Numbered from the stretch's first letter, positions 23,664 to 32,445 are shown. The stretch is 64,000 bases of DNA from Pseudoxanthomonas indica (GCF_900167565.1 NZ_FUZV01000001.1:744001-808000); one strand, 5' to 3'. A program made the numbers and translations. Notes: generated by a model from the letters alone, not told the origin.

Positions 23664-23950
23664 GGGCTCCCCAGTTCAAGCGCCGGTTCCTGACGGGTAG
23701 TCCATTCGAGATAGCGAACCCTATCCTTCGCCCATCTCGCACCCCACCAAGCGCCAGCTTCCTTGGATGTTGGAACAAATCGAGGTTGGTTGCCGTCGGC
23801 GTCGGGGACCAATACTTCGACGACCCAGCCGCGGTTCATGGGCACCACGCGAAGTATTTCTTTGTCGCAGCAGCGAAGTACCTTCGTCGACGGAGCTCGC
23901 TCTACCCATTGAAACGAAGGCGGCAACACGGCGGGTTTGTAAGCGCTCAT
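23660..23950 (-). CDS. Unknown protein co-transcribed with DUF3606
   Basis: 96 residues from MSAYKPAVLPPSFQW. Beta-rich with VVPMNRGWVVEVLVPDADG and the Trp-rich end AGAWWGARWAKDRVRY. No family recognised. The frame extends to 24061 but the extra N-terminus is atypical. Four-base overlap with the DUF3606 gene. Confidence 0.6.
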   Translation of the reverse strand: MSAYKPAVLPPSFQWVERAPSTKVLRCCDKEILRVVPMNRGWVVEVLVPDADGNQPRFVPTSKEAGAWWGARWAKDRVRYLEWTTRQEPALELGSP

Positions 23951-24160
23951 TGACCGGACCTTAGTAGCAAAGCTCTTACATAGCGCCGCCCCGCGCAAGA
24001 CCGCGTGAAAGGAACCTACCGAAATTCCCCGCGCAACTGCACCGAGGAGGCGCCTCCCCAAGGACCATCAATGCCGCGCCCGTGCCCCTCCCCGCCCAGC
24101 AGCGGCATCACGTTGCCTTGCCATCCTCCTCCGTAAACATGGCACAAAAGGAGACTCCCC

Positions 24161-24763
24161 ATGGCCAGAAAACAAGATAGTGCACAAGTAACCGAACTGC
24201 TCCTGCAGGCGCTGGAAACCGAGCGCGGCGGCATCAAGGTTTACACAGCCGCCATCAAGGCGGCGGTTAACGAGGACCTGAAGAAGGAGTGGCAGGAGTA
24301 CCTGGACGAAACCCGCACGCACGAGCAAGTATTGTTGCGCGTTTTCGAGCAGGTCGGCCTGGATCCGGAAGCCGCCAGTCCAGGCCGCTCCGTCGTGACT
24401 CACCACGGGGAGTCCTTGGTCGCAGCCATCGAGATGGCGATTGCAAATGCAGAGCCCGCTGCTGCTGAGTTGGTGGCCGCGGAATGCGTGGTGCTGGCCG
24501 AGACAAAGGACCACCAGAATTGGGAACTGATCGGCAAGGTAGCTGAGAATGGTGGACCCGATGCAAAGGTCCTCAAAGCCGCGTTCGATGCAGTTGAACA
24601 AGATGAGGACCACCACCTCTATCACACGATGGGCTGGGCACGCGAGCTTTGGATCCAGAGCCTTGGTATGCCGGCTGTTCTGCCCCCTCCTGAGGAACAG
24701 AAGAAGGTAGAGACCGCCATCGGCGCCGCAAGAGCTGAGAAAGCACGCGAAGACTACTTGTAG
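24161..24763 (+). CDS. Ferritin-like four-helix-bundle protein
   Basis: 200 residues starting MARKQDSAQVTELLLQALE with an AAAAGGAG ribosome site. Carboxylate/His positions are spaced as in ferritin-like/rubrerythrin-type bundles: ALETERGGIKVY, LDETRTHEQVLLRV, VLAETKDHQNWELI and VEQDEDHHLYHTMGW. These would bind a di-iron site, with roles in oxidative stress or iron handling (family inference). It is followed after five bases by a DUF6766 membrane gene, probably an operon. Confidence 0.75.
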   Translation: MARKQDSAQVTELLLQALETERGGIKVYTAAIKAAVNEDLKKEWQEYLDETRTHEQVLLRVFEQVGLDPEAASPGRSVVTHHGESLVAAIEMAIANAEPAAAELVAAECVVLAETKDHQNWELIGKVAENGGPDAKVLKAAFDAVEQDEDHHLYHTMGWARELWIQSLGMPAVLPPPEEQKKVETAIGAARAEKAREDYL

Positions 24764-24768
24764 ACCGT

Positions 24769-25431
24769 ATGAGCCCTCGTGCGCAATTCTCGTTCTGGCG
24801 GCGTAATGGACTTGCGCTGACGCTTTTAGCGTTCTTCCTGGTCTTCCTGGTCGCCCAAGTTTTTTATGGCCATGCGGCATGGAATGAGGACAGATTGCGT
24901 GACCATGAGCTACCGGGTTCTCTCGCGCTCTACCTGACGAGCGGGCACTTCATCTCCGCTACATTCGAGAACTGGGAAAGCGAGTTCTTGCAGATGGGGA
25001 TGTACGTTCTTCTAACGGTCTGGCTAAGACAACGAGGTTCAGCAGAGTCTCGCCCCCTCGATCCTGCTGAAGAAGAAGAGAGGGTTGATCCGGGCCAAAC
25101 TCCTTGGCCCATAAGGGCCGGTGGCATTGCAAAGGTGCTCTATGCGCACTCGCTAGCCCTCGCCTTCTTCCTGCTCTTCTCCGTTTCCTTCGCTCTGCAC
25201 GGATATGGAAGCTGGTTGCACGAGAACAACGAGCGCCTTGCAGCAGGCTCACCTCAGGTCTCGCTGCTCACGCATTTGGAAGGAGCACAGTTTTGGTTTG
25301 AGTCCTTCCAGAACTGGCAGAGCGAGTTCTTGGCTGTACTGGCGATAGTGGTTCTCTCTATCTTCCTCCGTCAGGACAAATCGCCGGAATCCAAGCCGTT
25401 GAGAGCGCCCCACTCCCAAACCGGGACCTGA
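24769..25431 (+). CDS. DUF6766 family membrane protein
   Basis: 220 residues with four membrane helices in two similar halves. Each half has an N-terminal helix, a YGH/HGYGSW loop and then F(E)NWxSEFL before the second helix: FENWESEFLQMGMYVLLTVW and FQNWQSEFLAVLAIVVLS. The internal duplication is visible by eye. Function unknown. It is partnered with the ferritin-like gene. Confidence 0.8.
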   Translation: MSPRAQFSFWRRNGLALTLLAFFLVFLVAQVFYGHAAWNEDRLRDHELPGSLALYLTSGHFISATFENWESEFLQMGMYVLLTVWLRQRGSAESRPLDPAEEEERVDPGQTPWPIRAGGIAKVLYAHSLALAFFLLFSVSFALHGYGSWLHENNERLAAGSPQVSLLTHLEGAQFWFESFQNWQSEFLAVLAIVVLSIFLRQDKSPESKPLRAPHSQTGT

Positions 25432-25492
25432 CGTGAAAAGGCCCTATGGGGATGGTGCGCAGAATCGAATGCACTCCTGAACCTTCTCGTCC

Positions 25493-25867
25493 TCAATCGA
25501 CTCGATTGGCGTCCCGCCATTTCAATACCTCTCCAGCCACCCACGTTGCTGGGCGCTTGGTTAGCCTGATGGGGAAGTCTGGCCGGCATGCCACCGTCTC
25601 CAGCACCGTGCGCGGTGCCAGACCCAGCAGGATGCCGACTTCCTCTGCGCCAATCGCGCGCAACTCGTAGGGGATGGTCTTGTGCGCAACCGTAGACACG
25701 CTATCCGTACCCAGATCGAGTGCTCGCCCAGCCATCAGGCGCGCAATCTCCTCTGCCACTTTTCCATCGTGCCGCACGTCGAGCAGCTTCGCGCCAAGTC
25801 TGAGGGATTCCACGAACACCTCCACGCGGACAACTGCCGTCGGTTCACCCTTCTGGTATTCCTTCAC
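25493..25867 (-). CDS. Small protein with AlpA-like helix-turn-helix at the C-terminus
   Basis: 124 residues from a GTG at 25867 that overlaps the upstream stop; an ATG at 25909 would add 14. The end IGAEEVGILLGLAPRTVLET then FPIRLTKRPATWVAGEVLKW is an AlpA/excisionase-like DNA-binding motif. The first half (KGEPTAVVRVEVFVESLRLG) is unlike AlpA. Possible regulator of island genes. Confidence 0.6.
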   Translation of the reverse strand: MKEYQKGEPTAVVRVEVFVESLRLGAKLLDVRHDGKVAEEIARLMAGRALDLGTDSVSTVAHKTIPYELRAIGAEEVGILLGLAPRTVLETVACRPDFPIRLTKRPATWVAGEVLKWRDANRVD

Positions 25868-26241
25868 TGGTTGTCGGCCTCCTGACCTGGGATGTCTTGC
25901 TTCCACCATTCCTTGCGCCGACGTCCACGGCGCCTGGCTCTTTCCCTTTGCTCGTCCGCAGCGCGTTGCTCCGGCGTCCGGCTATCCCTGCAGGTGAGGT
26001 GCGCCCAGCCCTGGCCAAGCGCCTCTTGGCTCTTTCTCGTGTCCATGCCGACAGTCTGCGTGCAGCTAATTGCAACGCCTGAGATCAGCCGGCGCGCGGC
26101 AACGGCGTGCCCGGTCCAGGTGGACCAGCAGACGGGCACCGCATGGCGCCCATTCGATTTCCAGCCTCTGGCGAAAGTATCACCACGAAGGAGCAGCGCT
26201 CTAAGTTCCTGCCGCGCAATCGCAGAAGCTGAGACGTCCAC
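25864..26241 (-). CDS. Unknown basic protein upstream of the AlpA-like gene
   Basis: 125 residues from MDVSASAIARQELRALL. The basic C-terminus (RERARRRGRRRKEWWK) suggests nucleic-acid binding. Alternative start at an internal ATG at 26046 (MDTRKSQEAL). GTGA overlap with the downstream gene supports expression. No family recognised. Confidence 0.5.
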   Translation of the reverse strand: MDVSASAIARQELRALLLRGDTFARGWKSNGRHAVPVCWSTWTGHAVAARRLISGVAISCTQTVGMDTRKSQEALGQGWAHLTCRDSRTPEQRAADEQRERARRRGRRRKEWWKQDIPGQEADNQ

Positions 26242-26332
26242 AGGATGCCCACAGACTTATCTGCAACCCTCGCGGGTTTGAAGGTTGTAGTGTGGAAGAT
26301 GCAGCGAATGGCTGCGCAACGTGGAGAAGCAA

Positions 26333-26545
26333 ATGGCTGGAGAACTGAAGCAGTTCGTGCTCTACAAGGATACCGCCGGCGAGTTCCGCTGGACCCTTTA
26401 CGCCGCCAATGCGCGAAAGATTGCGGATGGCAGTGAAGGGTACAAGAACCACGCAGATTGCCTGGCAGGTATCCGCTTGGTGGTGAATGCCATCCCTGGC
26501 ATTCAGGTGTACGACAAGACGAAAGACCAGTGGTACAACGCCTGA
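26333..26545 (+). CDS. DUF1508 (YegP-type) protein
   Basis: 70 residues from MAGELKQFVLYKDTAGEF. The family core FVLYKDTAGEFRWTLYAAN, then SEGYKNHADCLAGI, is complete. One DUF1508 unit, where E. coli YegP has two. Role unknown, linked to stress in some species. Ends just before a strong terminator. Confidence 0.88.
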   Translation: MAGELKQFVLYKDTAGEFRWTLYAANARKIADGSEGYKNHADCLAGIRLVVNAIPGIQVYDKTKDQWYNA

Positions 26546-26553
26546 CGGCGTCT

Positions 26554-26586
26554 GGGGGTCGGCTGCCCTACAGCCGGCCCCCTTTT
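26554..26586 (+). terminator. Strong rho-independent terminator after the DUF1508 gene
   Basis: Twelve-base stem GGGGG-T-CGGCTG / CAGCCG-G-CCCCC (one T-G pair) with loop CCCTA and a TTTT tail. Confidence 0.88.
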
Positions 26587-26728
26587 AAATTCTACTCGCG
26601 ATTGCCCTGGGCCTGTGTCAACTTGCCCAGCTTTCCTATGCGGCCGAGGCCGGCTGGCAACCAAGGGGCTTACCAATTAAGGCACTCTGGATAGACTAGA
26701 GGCGTGAGCGACATCGAGAAGAGGGTCT

Positions 26729-26863
26729 ATGGAAGGGAAATCATCTAGTCCAGCCACGGCCGGCCGCAAAGACGGCATCGAGCTGGCACTCATCTGGAGC
26801 GCTGCGGCGGCCGTGTCCACTCTGGTGGTGTTTGGGGTGGTTTTCCTGATCGCAGGCTTCTAG
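26729..26863 (+). CDS. Small single-span membrane protein, 44 residues
   Basis: Starts MEGKSSSPATAGRKDG after GAGAAGAGGG, a good ribosome site. One membrane helix in the second half (AAVSTLVVFGVVFLIAG). Nine bases before the next gene, so probably co-transcribed with it. No family recognised. Confidence 0.6.
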   Translation: MEGKSSSPATAGRKDGIELALIWSAAAAVSTLVVFGVVFLIAGF

Positions 26864-26872
26864 GGCGAGACC

Positions 26873-27148
26873 ATGCGACCAGAGATATTTGATGCCACCG
26901 CCTGGGAGCTTTTCCTTGGCAAGCTCGCTGCCATGAAGGAGCAGGCCCTGACCGGCGAAGAACTGCTTGAGCGGCTTGAGTTGGCATGGGCGCCACTACT
27001 CCAGGGAATGGACGAGAGCGCAGCGCAAGAAATCTATGCTGATGTCATGTCCGTGCTCGTCTCCGAGGGTATCGCGCCGCCCGATTGGGCAGCATTGCAA
27101 CTAACGGAGGCGTCGCCGCAGGGCAGCGCCGCTCGGCCAATTGAATAG
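26873..27148 (+). CDS. Small acidic protein, relative of the 21558-21788 gene
   Basis: 91 residues: MRPEIFDATAWELFLGKLAA, LLERLELAWAPLLQG, VMSVLVSEGIAPPDWAAL, plus a short unrelated tail. The shared blocks with 21558-21788 mark a duplicated family in one island. Function unknown. Confidence 0.7.
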   Translation: MRPEIFDATAWELFLGKLAAMKEQALTGEELLERLELAWAPLLQGMDESAAQEIYADVMSVLVSEGIAPPDWAALQLTEASPQGSAARPIE

Positions 27149-27161
27149 CCTGGCTTTAGGG

Positions 27162-27428
27162 TTATTTCTCCCACTCTTTGCGCAGGAACTCGGCATTTCG
27201 CTTCCGAATGCTGTCATCGGGTGGCAGGCCCCGGGCAATAGCACGAGCAGCGTCAATAGCCGCAATCTCAGCTTCTTCGCGACTACGGAACCCTCCGCCG
27301 ACATGGCCGCATTCCAAGCAATCGACTTCGCCCTTCGCGAATACATACCCAGTTGCCTGCCAAAGCGTTGAATCACTAAGCATTTGCCCTGCGGTACTGA
27401 ATAGCTCGAAAGTGCCCTCTCGCTCCAC
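27162..27428 (-). CDS. Small conserved protein, relative of the 16440-16709 gene
   Basis: 88 residues: MEREGTFELFSTAGQM, LWQATGYVFAKGEVDCL, HVGGGFRSREEAEIAAIDAAR, DDSIRKRNAEFL. It aligns with the 16440-16709 product over its whole length. Convergent with 26873-27148. Function unknown. Confidence 0.7.
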   Translation of the reverse strand: MEREGTFELFSTAGQMLSDSTLWQATGYVFAKGEVDCLECGHVGGGFRSREEAEIAAIDAARAIARGLPPDDSIRKRNAEFLRKEWEK

Positions 27429-27554
27429 TGGAAGTCACCTTCGGTCGGAATCCCAGGTAAGTGTATACACGCTTCGCGACGAGATGGTGATGTCCCTTCA
27501 CATCTCCGGAGGAGACTACTGTCACTCTCCGCCCAGATGAGCAGGAAGTAGCGC

Positions 27555-28676
27555 ATGCCCTCGACACCGCCGAGCATAGACGAGAAAGAAGTCCAGCAGA
27601 TGCTGTGGCAGTTCGTGCAGCGGACTCAAGATTACGTTGTGCTGCTTCTCGATAGCGCCGGAACTATCACGTGGGCAAACGAAGGTGCTGGCGTTGTCCT
27701 GGGCGCAAGCGCTGACGAGCTTAGGGGAATGAATTTCTCGCACTTCTTCACCGAGGCTGATATCAAGAACGGCATACCAGACCACGAGTTAGAGGTCGCA
27801 CTCACGAGCGGATCAGCGTCCGACGACCGTTGGATGGAACGAATGGACCATTCCAGATTTTGGGCTTCAGGAATGGCTGTGTATTTGGGCGGCGACTGCG
27901 AAGGATGCGCCTATCTGAAATTGTTTCGCGACTTAACCGTAGTTCGTATGCAGCTGGAGACCGACCGGAAGCGCAGGCGGTCAGCCGTACAGGCTGCCGA
28001 CAATATGAGCGGTGCCATCGCTGTTCTGGCTCACGAACTACGCAATCCTCTGGCGGGCATTGCGCTGGCCACGGACTTGCTCGATTCCCGGATTCCCGAA
28101 GAGGTTGACGTCGCGCGACCCATGTCAGGGCTAAATGAGAACCTGAAGTTGGCCAGCCGGCTAATTGACGACCTGCTTCAGCACAGTCGGATAACTGCTG
28201 CGCGATTTCGCCTCGACCGAAGCCCGTGCACCCTGCGTGATCTACTAACGTCGTCGGCACAAATCGCGCAGCGCCAAGTCGGACAAGAGAATCGAAATGT
28301 CCATGTGCTCGTTCCCAAGGCCGAAATAGAGATGCACATCGACGGCATGAGAATGCAGCAGGTCTTCGTTAACCTGATAGCCAATGCCTTGCGCTATACC
28401 CCCAACCCGGGGCGAATCTGGGTCACAGGCACCGTCGAAGGACTAGAAGTTGTAACTCGTGTGACAGATGAAGGAAGAGGAATAGCACCGGAGCAACTAT
28501 CCCATCTGTTTGACCTCTTCACGGACTCCAGGGTCAAGGGAACCAAACTTGGACTCGGCTTAGGGCTGGCGGTCGTGAAGAAGACGGTAGAACTGCACGG
28601 CGGCTCAGTGCAGGCTAAGAGCGAAGGTCGGGGAAAGGGCAGCCAGTTCGTTGTCCGATTTCCTGCGCACGAATGA
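27555..28676 (+). CDS. Soluble PAS-domain histidine kinase
   Basis: 373 residues with no membrane helix. A PAS domain covers about residues 15-130 (RTQDYVVLLLDSAGTITWAN). The H-box is VLAHELRNPLAGI with His160; the N-box VNLIANALRYTP is near residue 277; G1 is DEGRGIAP near 306 and G2 GLGLGLAVVK near 335. The catalytic parts appear intact. No response regulator is adjacent; the only receiver in the island (22388-22846) lacks its Asp. The PAS region has two Cys (GGDCEGC) that could sense redox or metal (inference). Confidence 0.9.
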   Translation: MPSTPPSIDEKEVQQMLWQFVQRTQDYVVLLLDSAGTITWANEGAGVVLGASADELRGMNFSHFFTEADIKNGIPDHELEVALTSGSASDDRWMERMDHSRFWASGMAVYLGGDCEGCAYLKLFRDLTVVRMQLETDRKRRRSAVQAADNMSGAIAVLAHELRNPLAGIALATDLLDSRIPEEVDVARPMSGLNENLKLASRLIDDLLQHSRITAARFRLDRSPCTLRDLLTSSAQIAQRQVGQENRNVHVLVPKAEIEMHIDGMRMQQVFVNLIANALRYTPNPGRIWVTGTVEGLEVVTRVTDEGRGIAPEQLSHLFDLFTDSRVKGTKLGLGLGLAVVKKTVELHGGSVQAKSEGRGKGSQFVVRFPAHE

Positions 28677-28707
28677 GGCGCATCGTCTTGGCAACGTGCA
28701 GTAGACA

Positions 28708-29085
28708 CTAAGGGCGCCTACCCGTTATTGCCAGAATTGATGTGGCGTTCTGGATGAGCCATTCGCCAATGGCAATCGCGTCCGCAGGCGTGAGAACGAC
28801 GCCCGTGACTAGACGGCGAGCGTGTAGTACATCGCCCTCATCCCCCGCGACAGGAAAGTCCTGACTCTCTAGCACCGACAAGCCAGGCACTTCTGACGAT
28901 GTGCGCATGTTGGCCACAACAGGCAGAAGCGGCGAATCAACGTAGAAGCTCGCCTCAAGCTGGCCATGCGGGTTGGGACCACCCCAGACACCGTGGCATG
29001 CGTGAATTTGGTAGTTACTCGCCTCGCGAAAGACGAATCGCGTCCGACCTGTCATTTCCATACCTGGCGGTAAGAGGCTGGTCAC
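28708..29085 (-). CDS. Unknown protein
   Basis: 125 residues, or 117 from the ATG at 29061 (MEMTGRTRFVFREASNY). It has a conserved look: YQIHACHGVWGGPNPHGQLE, then FYVDSPLLPVV, ending in a helix ADAIAIGEWLIQNA. No family recognised. It ends convergently against the kinase gene. Confidence 0.6.
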   Translation of the reverse strand: MTSLLPPGMEMTGRTRFVFREASNYQIHACHGVWGGPNPHGQLEASFYVDSPLLPVVANMRTSSEVPGLSVLESQDFPVAGDEGDVLHARRLVTGVVLTPADAIAIGEWLIQNATSILAITGRRP

Positions 29086-29183
29086 CTCGGGCGGCTCACG
29101 ATCGGACTTACTTGCTGCAGGTTGGCGGCGGACAATTCGTTGCCTTGCGGCGCGGCATACCTAGGAGCACCGCACCTCCCAGC

Positions 29184-29760
29184 CTAGTTCTGACTAGGAC
29201 TCGCCGTCTGTATCTTGTCCAGCGCATCGCCTACCGTGAAGCTTGCAGCCTTGGCGCGGGGCGGAAAGTCCTTAAAGCTTTCCAGCATTTTGGCTACGAT
29301 GGCCTGTGCGGGAACGATCAGGAAGATCCGGCGGGCCTGCCAGTCGCCGTAATAGATACCTTCGGTGCCTTCTTCAAACGGATCCGAACGCAAATTGAAG
29401 ATGTTTGGGGCACGCAAGTCGGTAAACTTGCCCTGCCAAACCCCCAGCGGAGTCTTCGGGCTTACGTGGGTGTGCTGCTCCATAAAACTGATCTTCCAGT
29501 GGCGCACGCGGATGGCCAACAGGTCGCCGTCATCGCTCCAGTACGGGAAGAACTCGCGCGGGTTCTTGTCCTCATCGCCTTTCAGGAACGGCAGCAGGTT
29601 CTTGCCGTCTAGGTGCACCTTGAACTTCTTGCCGTTGAGCTCATGGCCCTTGAGCATCTTCTCCGGCAAATCTGGCACGCCATTGGCTGCCGCAAACGTA
29701 GGGATGAAGTCCTCATGCGCGCACATGTCATTGATGACCAGCCAGACGCACGCGATTGAC
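29184..29760 (-). pseudogene. Arylsulfatase C-terminal fragment
   Basis: About 190 residues of the C-terminal part of an alkaline-phosphatase-fold sulfatase: CAHEDFIPTFAAANGVPDL, then KNLLPFLKGDEDKNPREFFP, RAPNIFNLRSDPFEEGTEG. The N-terminal domain with the formylglycine motif is missing. At about 29760 the coding switches frame and becomes phage-type sequence, so the 5' part was lost by recombination. Not expected to be active. Confidence 0.75.
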
Positions 29761-30502
29761 CCATGTTCTGCATCGCGTTACTGACGCCGCTCGCCGTGTT
29801 CTGGCCGAGCGAGTTCAGTTGGCTATTCGCCTGACCGCCGAAGCCGGCGAGTCGGAACAGGTTGTTCTGGTAGTTGCCAAAGGCCTGCGATCCGAGATTG
29901 CTGGCGAATCGCATCACATCAGCGTCGTGGCCACCCGACCGAAATCCACCACGCGCGGCGGCAAGGCGATTCAAGCCATTCAAGCCTTCCTCCATCGCAA
30001 CCATGTAGTCCGGCGTCTGGTAGAACTGGCTGAAGTCCGCGGTGCCACTGCCTGACATGACCCCACCGCCGCCCGAGCTGCCGACGTCGAACTGCAGTGG
30101 CGTGGTCGACTGGCCAGCGCCACCACTGAAGAAGCCCATGGGGTCGTAACTGGTGCCGCCCATGCTGCCCGCAGCGTTAGCTGGGTCGGTCAGCTTGTCG
30201 AACAGCGTGCGCTTCTTTTTCGACGCCGGCTCACCCCCGCTAACGGTGATACCACCCGAACCTCCGCCCCATCCCATCGTCGGCAGGCCGTACATTTGAG
30301 CGAGGGCGTTCAACGCGCCAATGCCCGTCGCCTGGTAGGGCATGGTGTCGTTGCGGTTCTGGTTGTACATGGCGAGCTGCGCATTGATCGCATCGCGGCC
30401 CGCCTGCGTCTGTGCGTTGGCCGCGTTGCCCGCGGCGTCGGACTGCATTTTGCCGCCCGCAAGCGACCCTACAGCCCCAATGACGGCTCCTGCTACTGGC
30501 AT
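29609..30502 (-). CDS. Phage virion/ejection-type protein, 3' end replaced
   Basis: 297 codons. MPVAGAVIGAVGSLAGGKMQ with Ala/Gln-rich helices is the style of DNA-ejection or internal virion proteins of short-tailed phages. The Gly/Ser-rich middle and RGGFRSGGHDADVMRFASNL are also typical. After about residue 248 the frame runs into the sulfatase fragment read out of frame, so the natural C-terminus is likely lost. No nearby head or tail genes are complete. Confidence 0.6.
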   Translation of the reverse strand: MPVAGAVIGAVGSLAGGKMQSDAAGNAANAQTQAGRDAINAQLAMYNQNRNDTMPYQATGIGALNALAQMYGLPTMGWGGGSGGITVSGGEPASKKKRTLFDKLTDPANAAGSMGGTSYDPMGFFSGGAGQSTTPLQFDVGSSGGGGVMSGSGTADFSQFYQTPDYMVAMEEGLNGLNRLAAARGGFRSGGHDADVMRFASNLGSQAFGNYQNNLFRLAGFGGQANSQLNSLGQNTASGVSNAMQNMGQSRASGWSSMTCARMRTSSLRLRQPMACQICRRRCSRAMSSTARSSRCT

Positions 30503-30552
30503 CCCTGCCTTCTCCTGGTTGTTATCCGCTGGCGTCCTGCCTGCGGATTGGT

Positions 30553-31359
30553 TTAGCTGACTACTCGCTTCTCGACGGCACCGCTCGGGTGGACGTACAG
30601 CACCTCGGCTCCGTTACTGAATCCGACGCGCGGCTCGCACCTGCAAATTCCACGCTCGCTCCAGGGGCAGTCCGGCACGTGTTCCAGCCACTGGACCGTA
30701 CCTTCCTTCCACTCGAAATCGGCAGAAGTCGCGCGTTCCCGGGCGTCGGCGACCATTTGATCCACCCCAAAGCCGTTTCCAGAGTCGGACACGTCCATCG
30801 GGTCTTCGCCGTATCGCAGCGCCCACCTCGTGAGCGCCCGAACTGCTTTGGGGGCGTTGTCGAAGCGACATGCCTCCACATGGAACAGGCGCGGCCCGAA
30901 CAGCTCGAGCCATTCGTCCAGGTTTGCTGATACTTGAACGTCGGTCAGAGCCTTGCCGTCAGCGCCTACAATCCGGCGCTCGGCGTACGGATAAAGGCCC
31001 ACCGCCGCGACCGAGGACACTGCCCCGGCCGGGCAATTGCTGACAACTCGCATGCAGTTGGTAGACGCGAAAGCATAGGCGAGCGCGGTTCGGATGTTCC
31101 GCAACGTGGCTTGGCCAGCCTCAGCCGAGATATCGAGGTTTGCCACGATGCGCCACACCCCATCGCCCAAATCCACAAACAGCACGCAGCCAGATTCGAA
31201 TAGCAGGCCCAGACACTTATCCCATATGGGCGCGAGGCCTTCGGCCGGCTCACCTGGGGCGATATCGCTGATTCCCCATTCGCCATGCCCACCCTGTACC
31301 AGCTCGAGCGCGCTGCTCGCTAACTTGAAGGCGCAGCCCCCAATCTGTACGTCCGTCAT
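30553..31359 (-). CDS. Unknown phage-type protein
   Basis: 268 residues from MTDVQIGGCAFKLASSALEL. Mixed alpha/beta, with a Cys pair CPWSERGICRC near the C-terminus. It lies directly upstream of the virion-type gene on the same strand. No family recognised. Confidence 0.6.
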   Translation of the reverse strand: MTDVQIGGCAFKLASSALELVQGGHGEWGISDIAPGEPAEGLAPIWDKCLGLLFESGCVLFVDLGDGVWRIVANLDISAEAGQATLRNIRTALAYAFASTNCMRVVSNCPAGAVSSVAAVGLYPYAERRIVGADGKALTDVQVSANLDEWLELFGPRLFHVEACRFDNAPKAVRALTRWALRYGEDPMDVSDSGNGFGVDQMVADARERATSADFEWKEGTVQWLEHVPDCPWSERGICRCEPRVGFSNGAEVLYVHPSGAVEKRVVS

Positions 31360-31737
31360 TGTTGTGCCACTCCTTTGGCTTGGTAGTTGCCACCCATTTG
31401 CCGGGGTGGCGCGGCTGGGCGCGAAGGAGCGCGCCCAAACCCTGGGGTCTTTTGGCCAGGGTGAAACGGATCGCCGCCCTACAACCCGGGACGGCACGGT
31501 GTGGCGCTATTGCGCCCGCCCGCCACGACACACACGCGTTTGCGTCGGGACGAAGCGAAAGTGCCGCCTGGACACCGGGGCGGCGCGGTTGACCCTTGGC
31601 GCCAGGCAGGCGAGTGACCGAAGCCTTGGGCTGCAGTCGAATTCTGGCGCGGCGAATCGTCGACTTACTTCCTCCGCCGCGAGATAAGCGCACGGGAATG
31701 CCTATGGAGGCGTGGAGTCCATTCGAGCCACAAAGAC
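31360..31737. other. Gap of about 380 bases without a supported gene
   Basis: GC-rich, no convincing frame. May be leader DNA for the 31359 gene or a deletion scar. Confidence 0.4.
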
Positions 31738-32316
31738 CTACGCCGCCTCGTCGATGTACGGTTCGGTGAGGAGATCGGGCATACCCCACCCGCCTATCAC
31801 ACCGTCAATATCACCATCCTCATTACGAGTATGAGTTCCGGTTTCTCCAGAAAAGGCACCAAACGCGTAGTTTGGATAAACCCTGCATGAATCATCGCGT
31901 TCGACTCCGCCCCACGCAGTCGTCGCCAGGTGCACGAGGCGTCCGAACGTCTGCTTTCTGATCCGCAGCTCCAGCGACATTTCTTGTTGCTCGTAGGCAA
32001 CTGGATCGCCCGCGGCAGCCCAGTACCCGTACCGGAATGCCACCACGAGCTGCAGGGAGTTCGCGCGAATTCCAGACCTGGCACATAGCGCCAAGAAATG
32101 ACGCATGCGTGCTTCGTAGCTGGTGCGATAAGGAAGGCCCAATTTGATGTGAAGCTCCCACCTCGCCGCCTCCTCCACTAGCGGCGTCCCTATGACGGGA
32201 AGCCCATGTTCCAATTCGTGGTCACCGCCGACCGAAGTCCCATCGGTCGACGATTGCTCAGCGTCAACCAATTCGCTGCCCATCCAATCTTGACTCCCTT
32301 GTCCTTGCGTACCCAT
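31738..32316 (-). CDS. Unknown phage-type protein
   Basis: 192 residues from MGTQGQGSQDWMGSEL. Acidic N-terminus; the core YEARMRHFLALCARSGIRAN and LVVAFRYGYWAAAG is helical. No family recognised. Same strand and spacing as the neighbouring phage-type genes. Confidence 0.55.
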   Translation of the reverse strand: MGTQGQGSQDWMGSELVDAEQSSTDGTSVGGDHELEHGLPVIGTPLVEEAARWELHIKLGLPYRTSYEARMRHFLALCARSGIRANSLQLVVAFRYGYWAAAGDPVAYEQQEMSLELRIRKQTFGRLVHLATTAWGGVERDDSCRVYPNYAFGAFSGETGTHTRNEDGDIDGVIGGWGMPDLLTEPYIDEAA

Positions 32317-32445
32317 CCATTGCCTCCTTGCTTCGATGTGTGTGATTTGCCCGCGTCTCGCCCAGTTTTGAAAACCGGTGCGAAACCGTTGCCCTACGGT
32401 TGTCTAGGCGTCCTTTCGTGCCCAATGCCGCCGATTTGTGGGACC

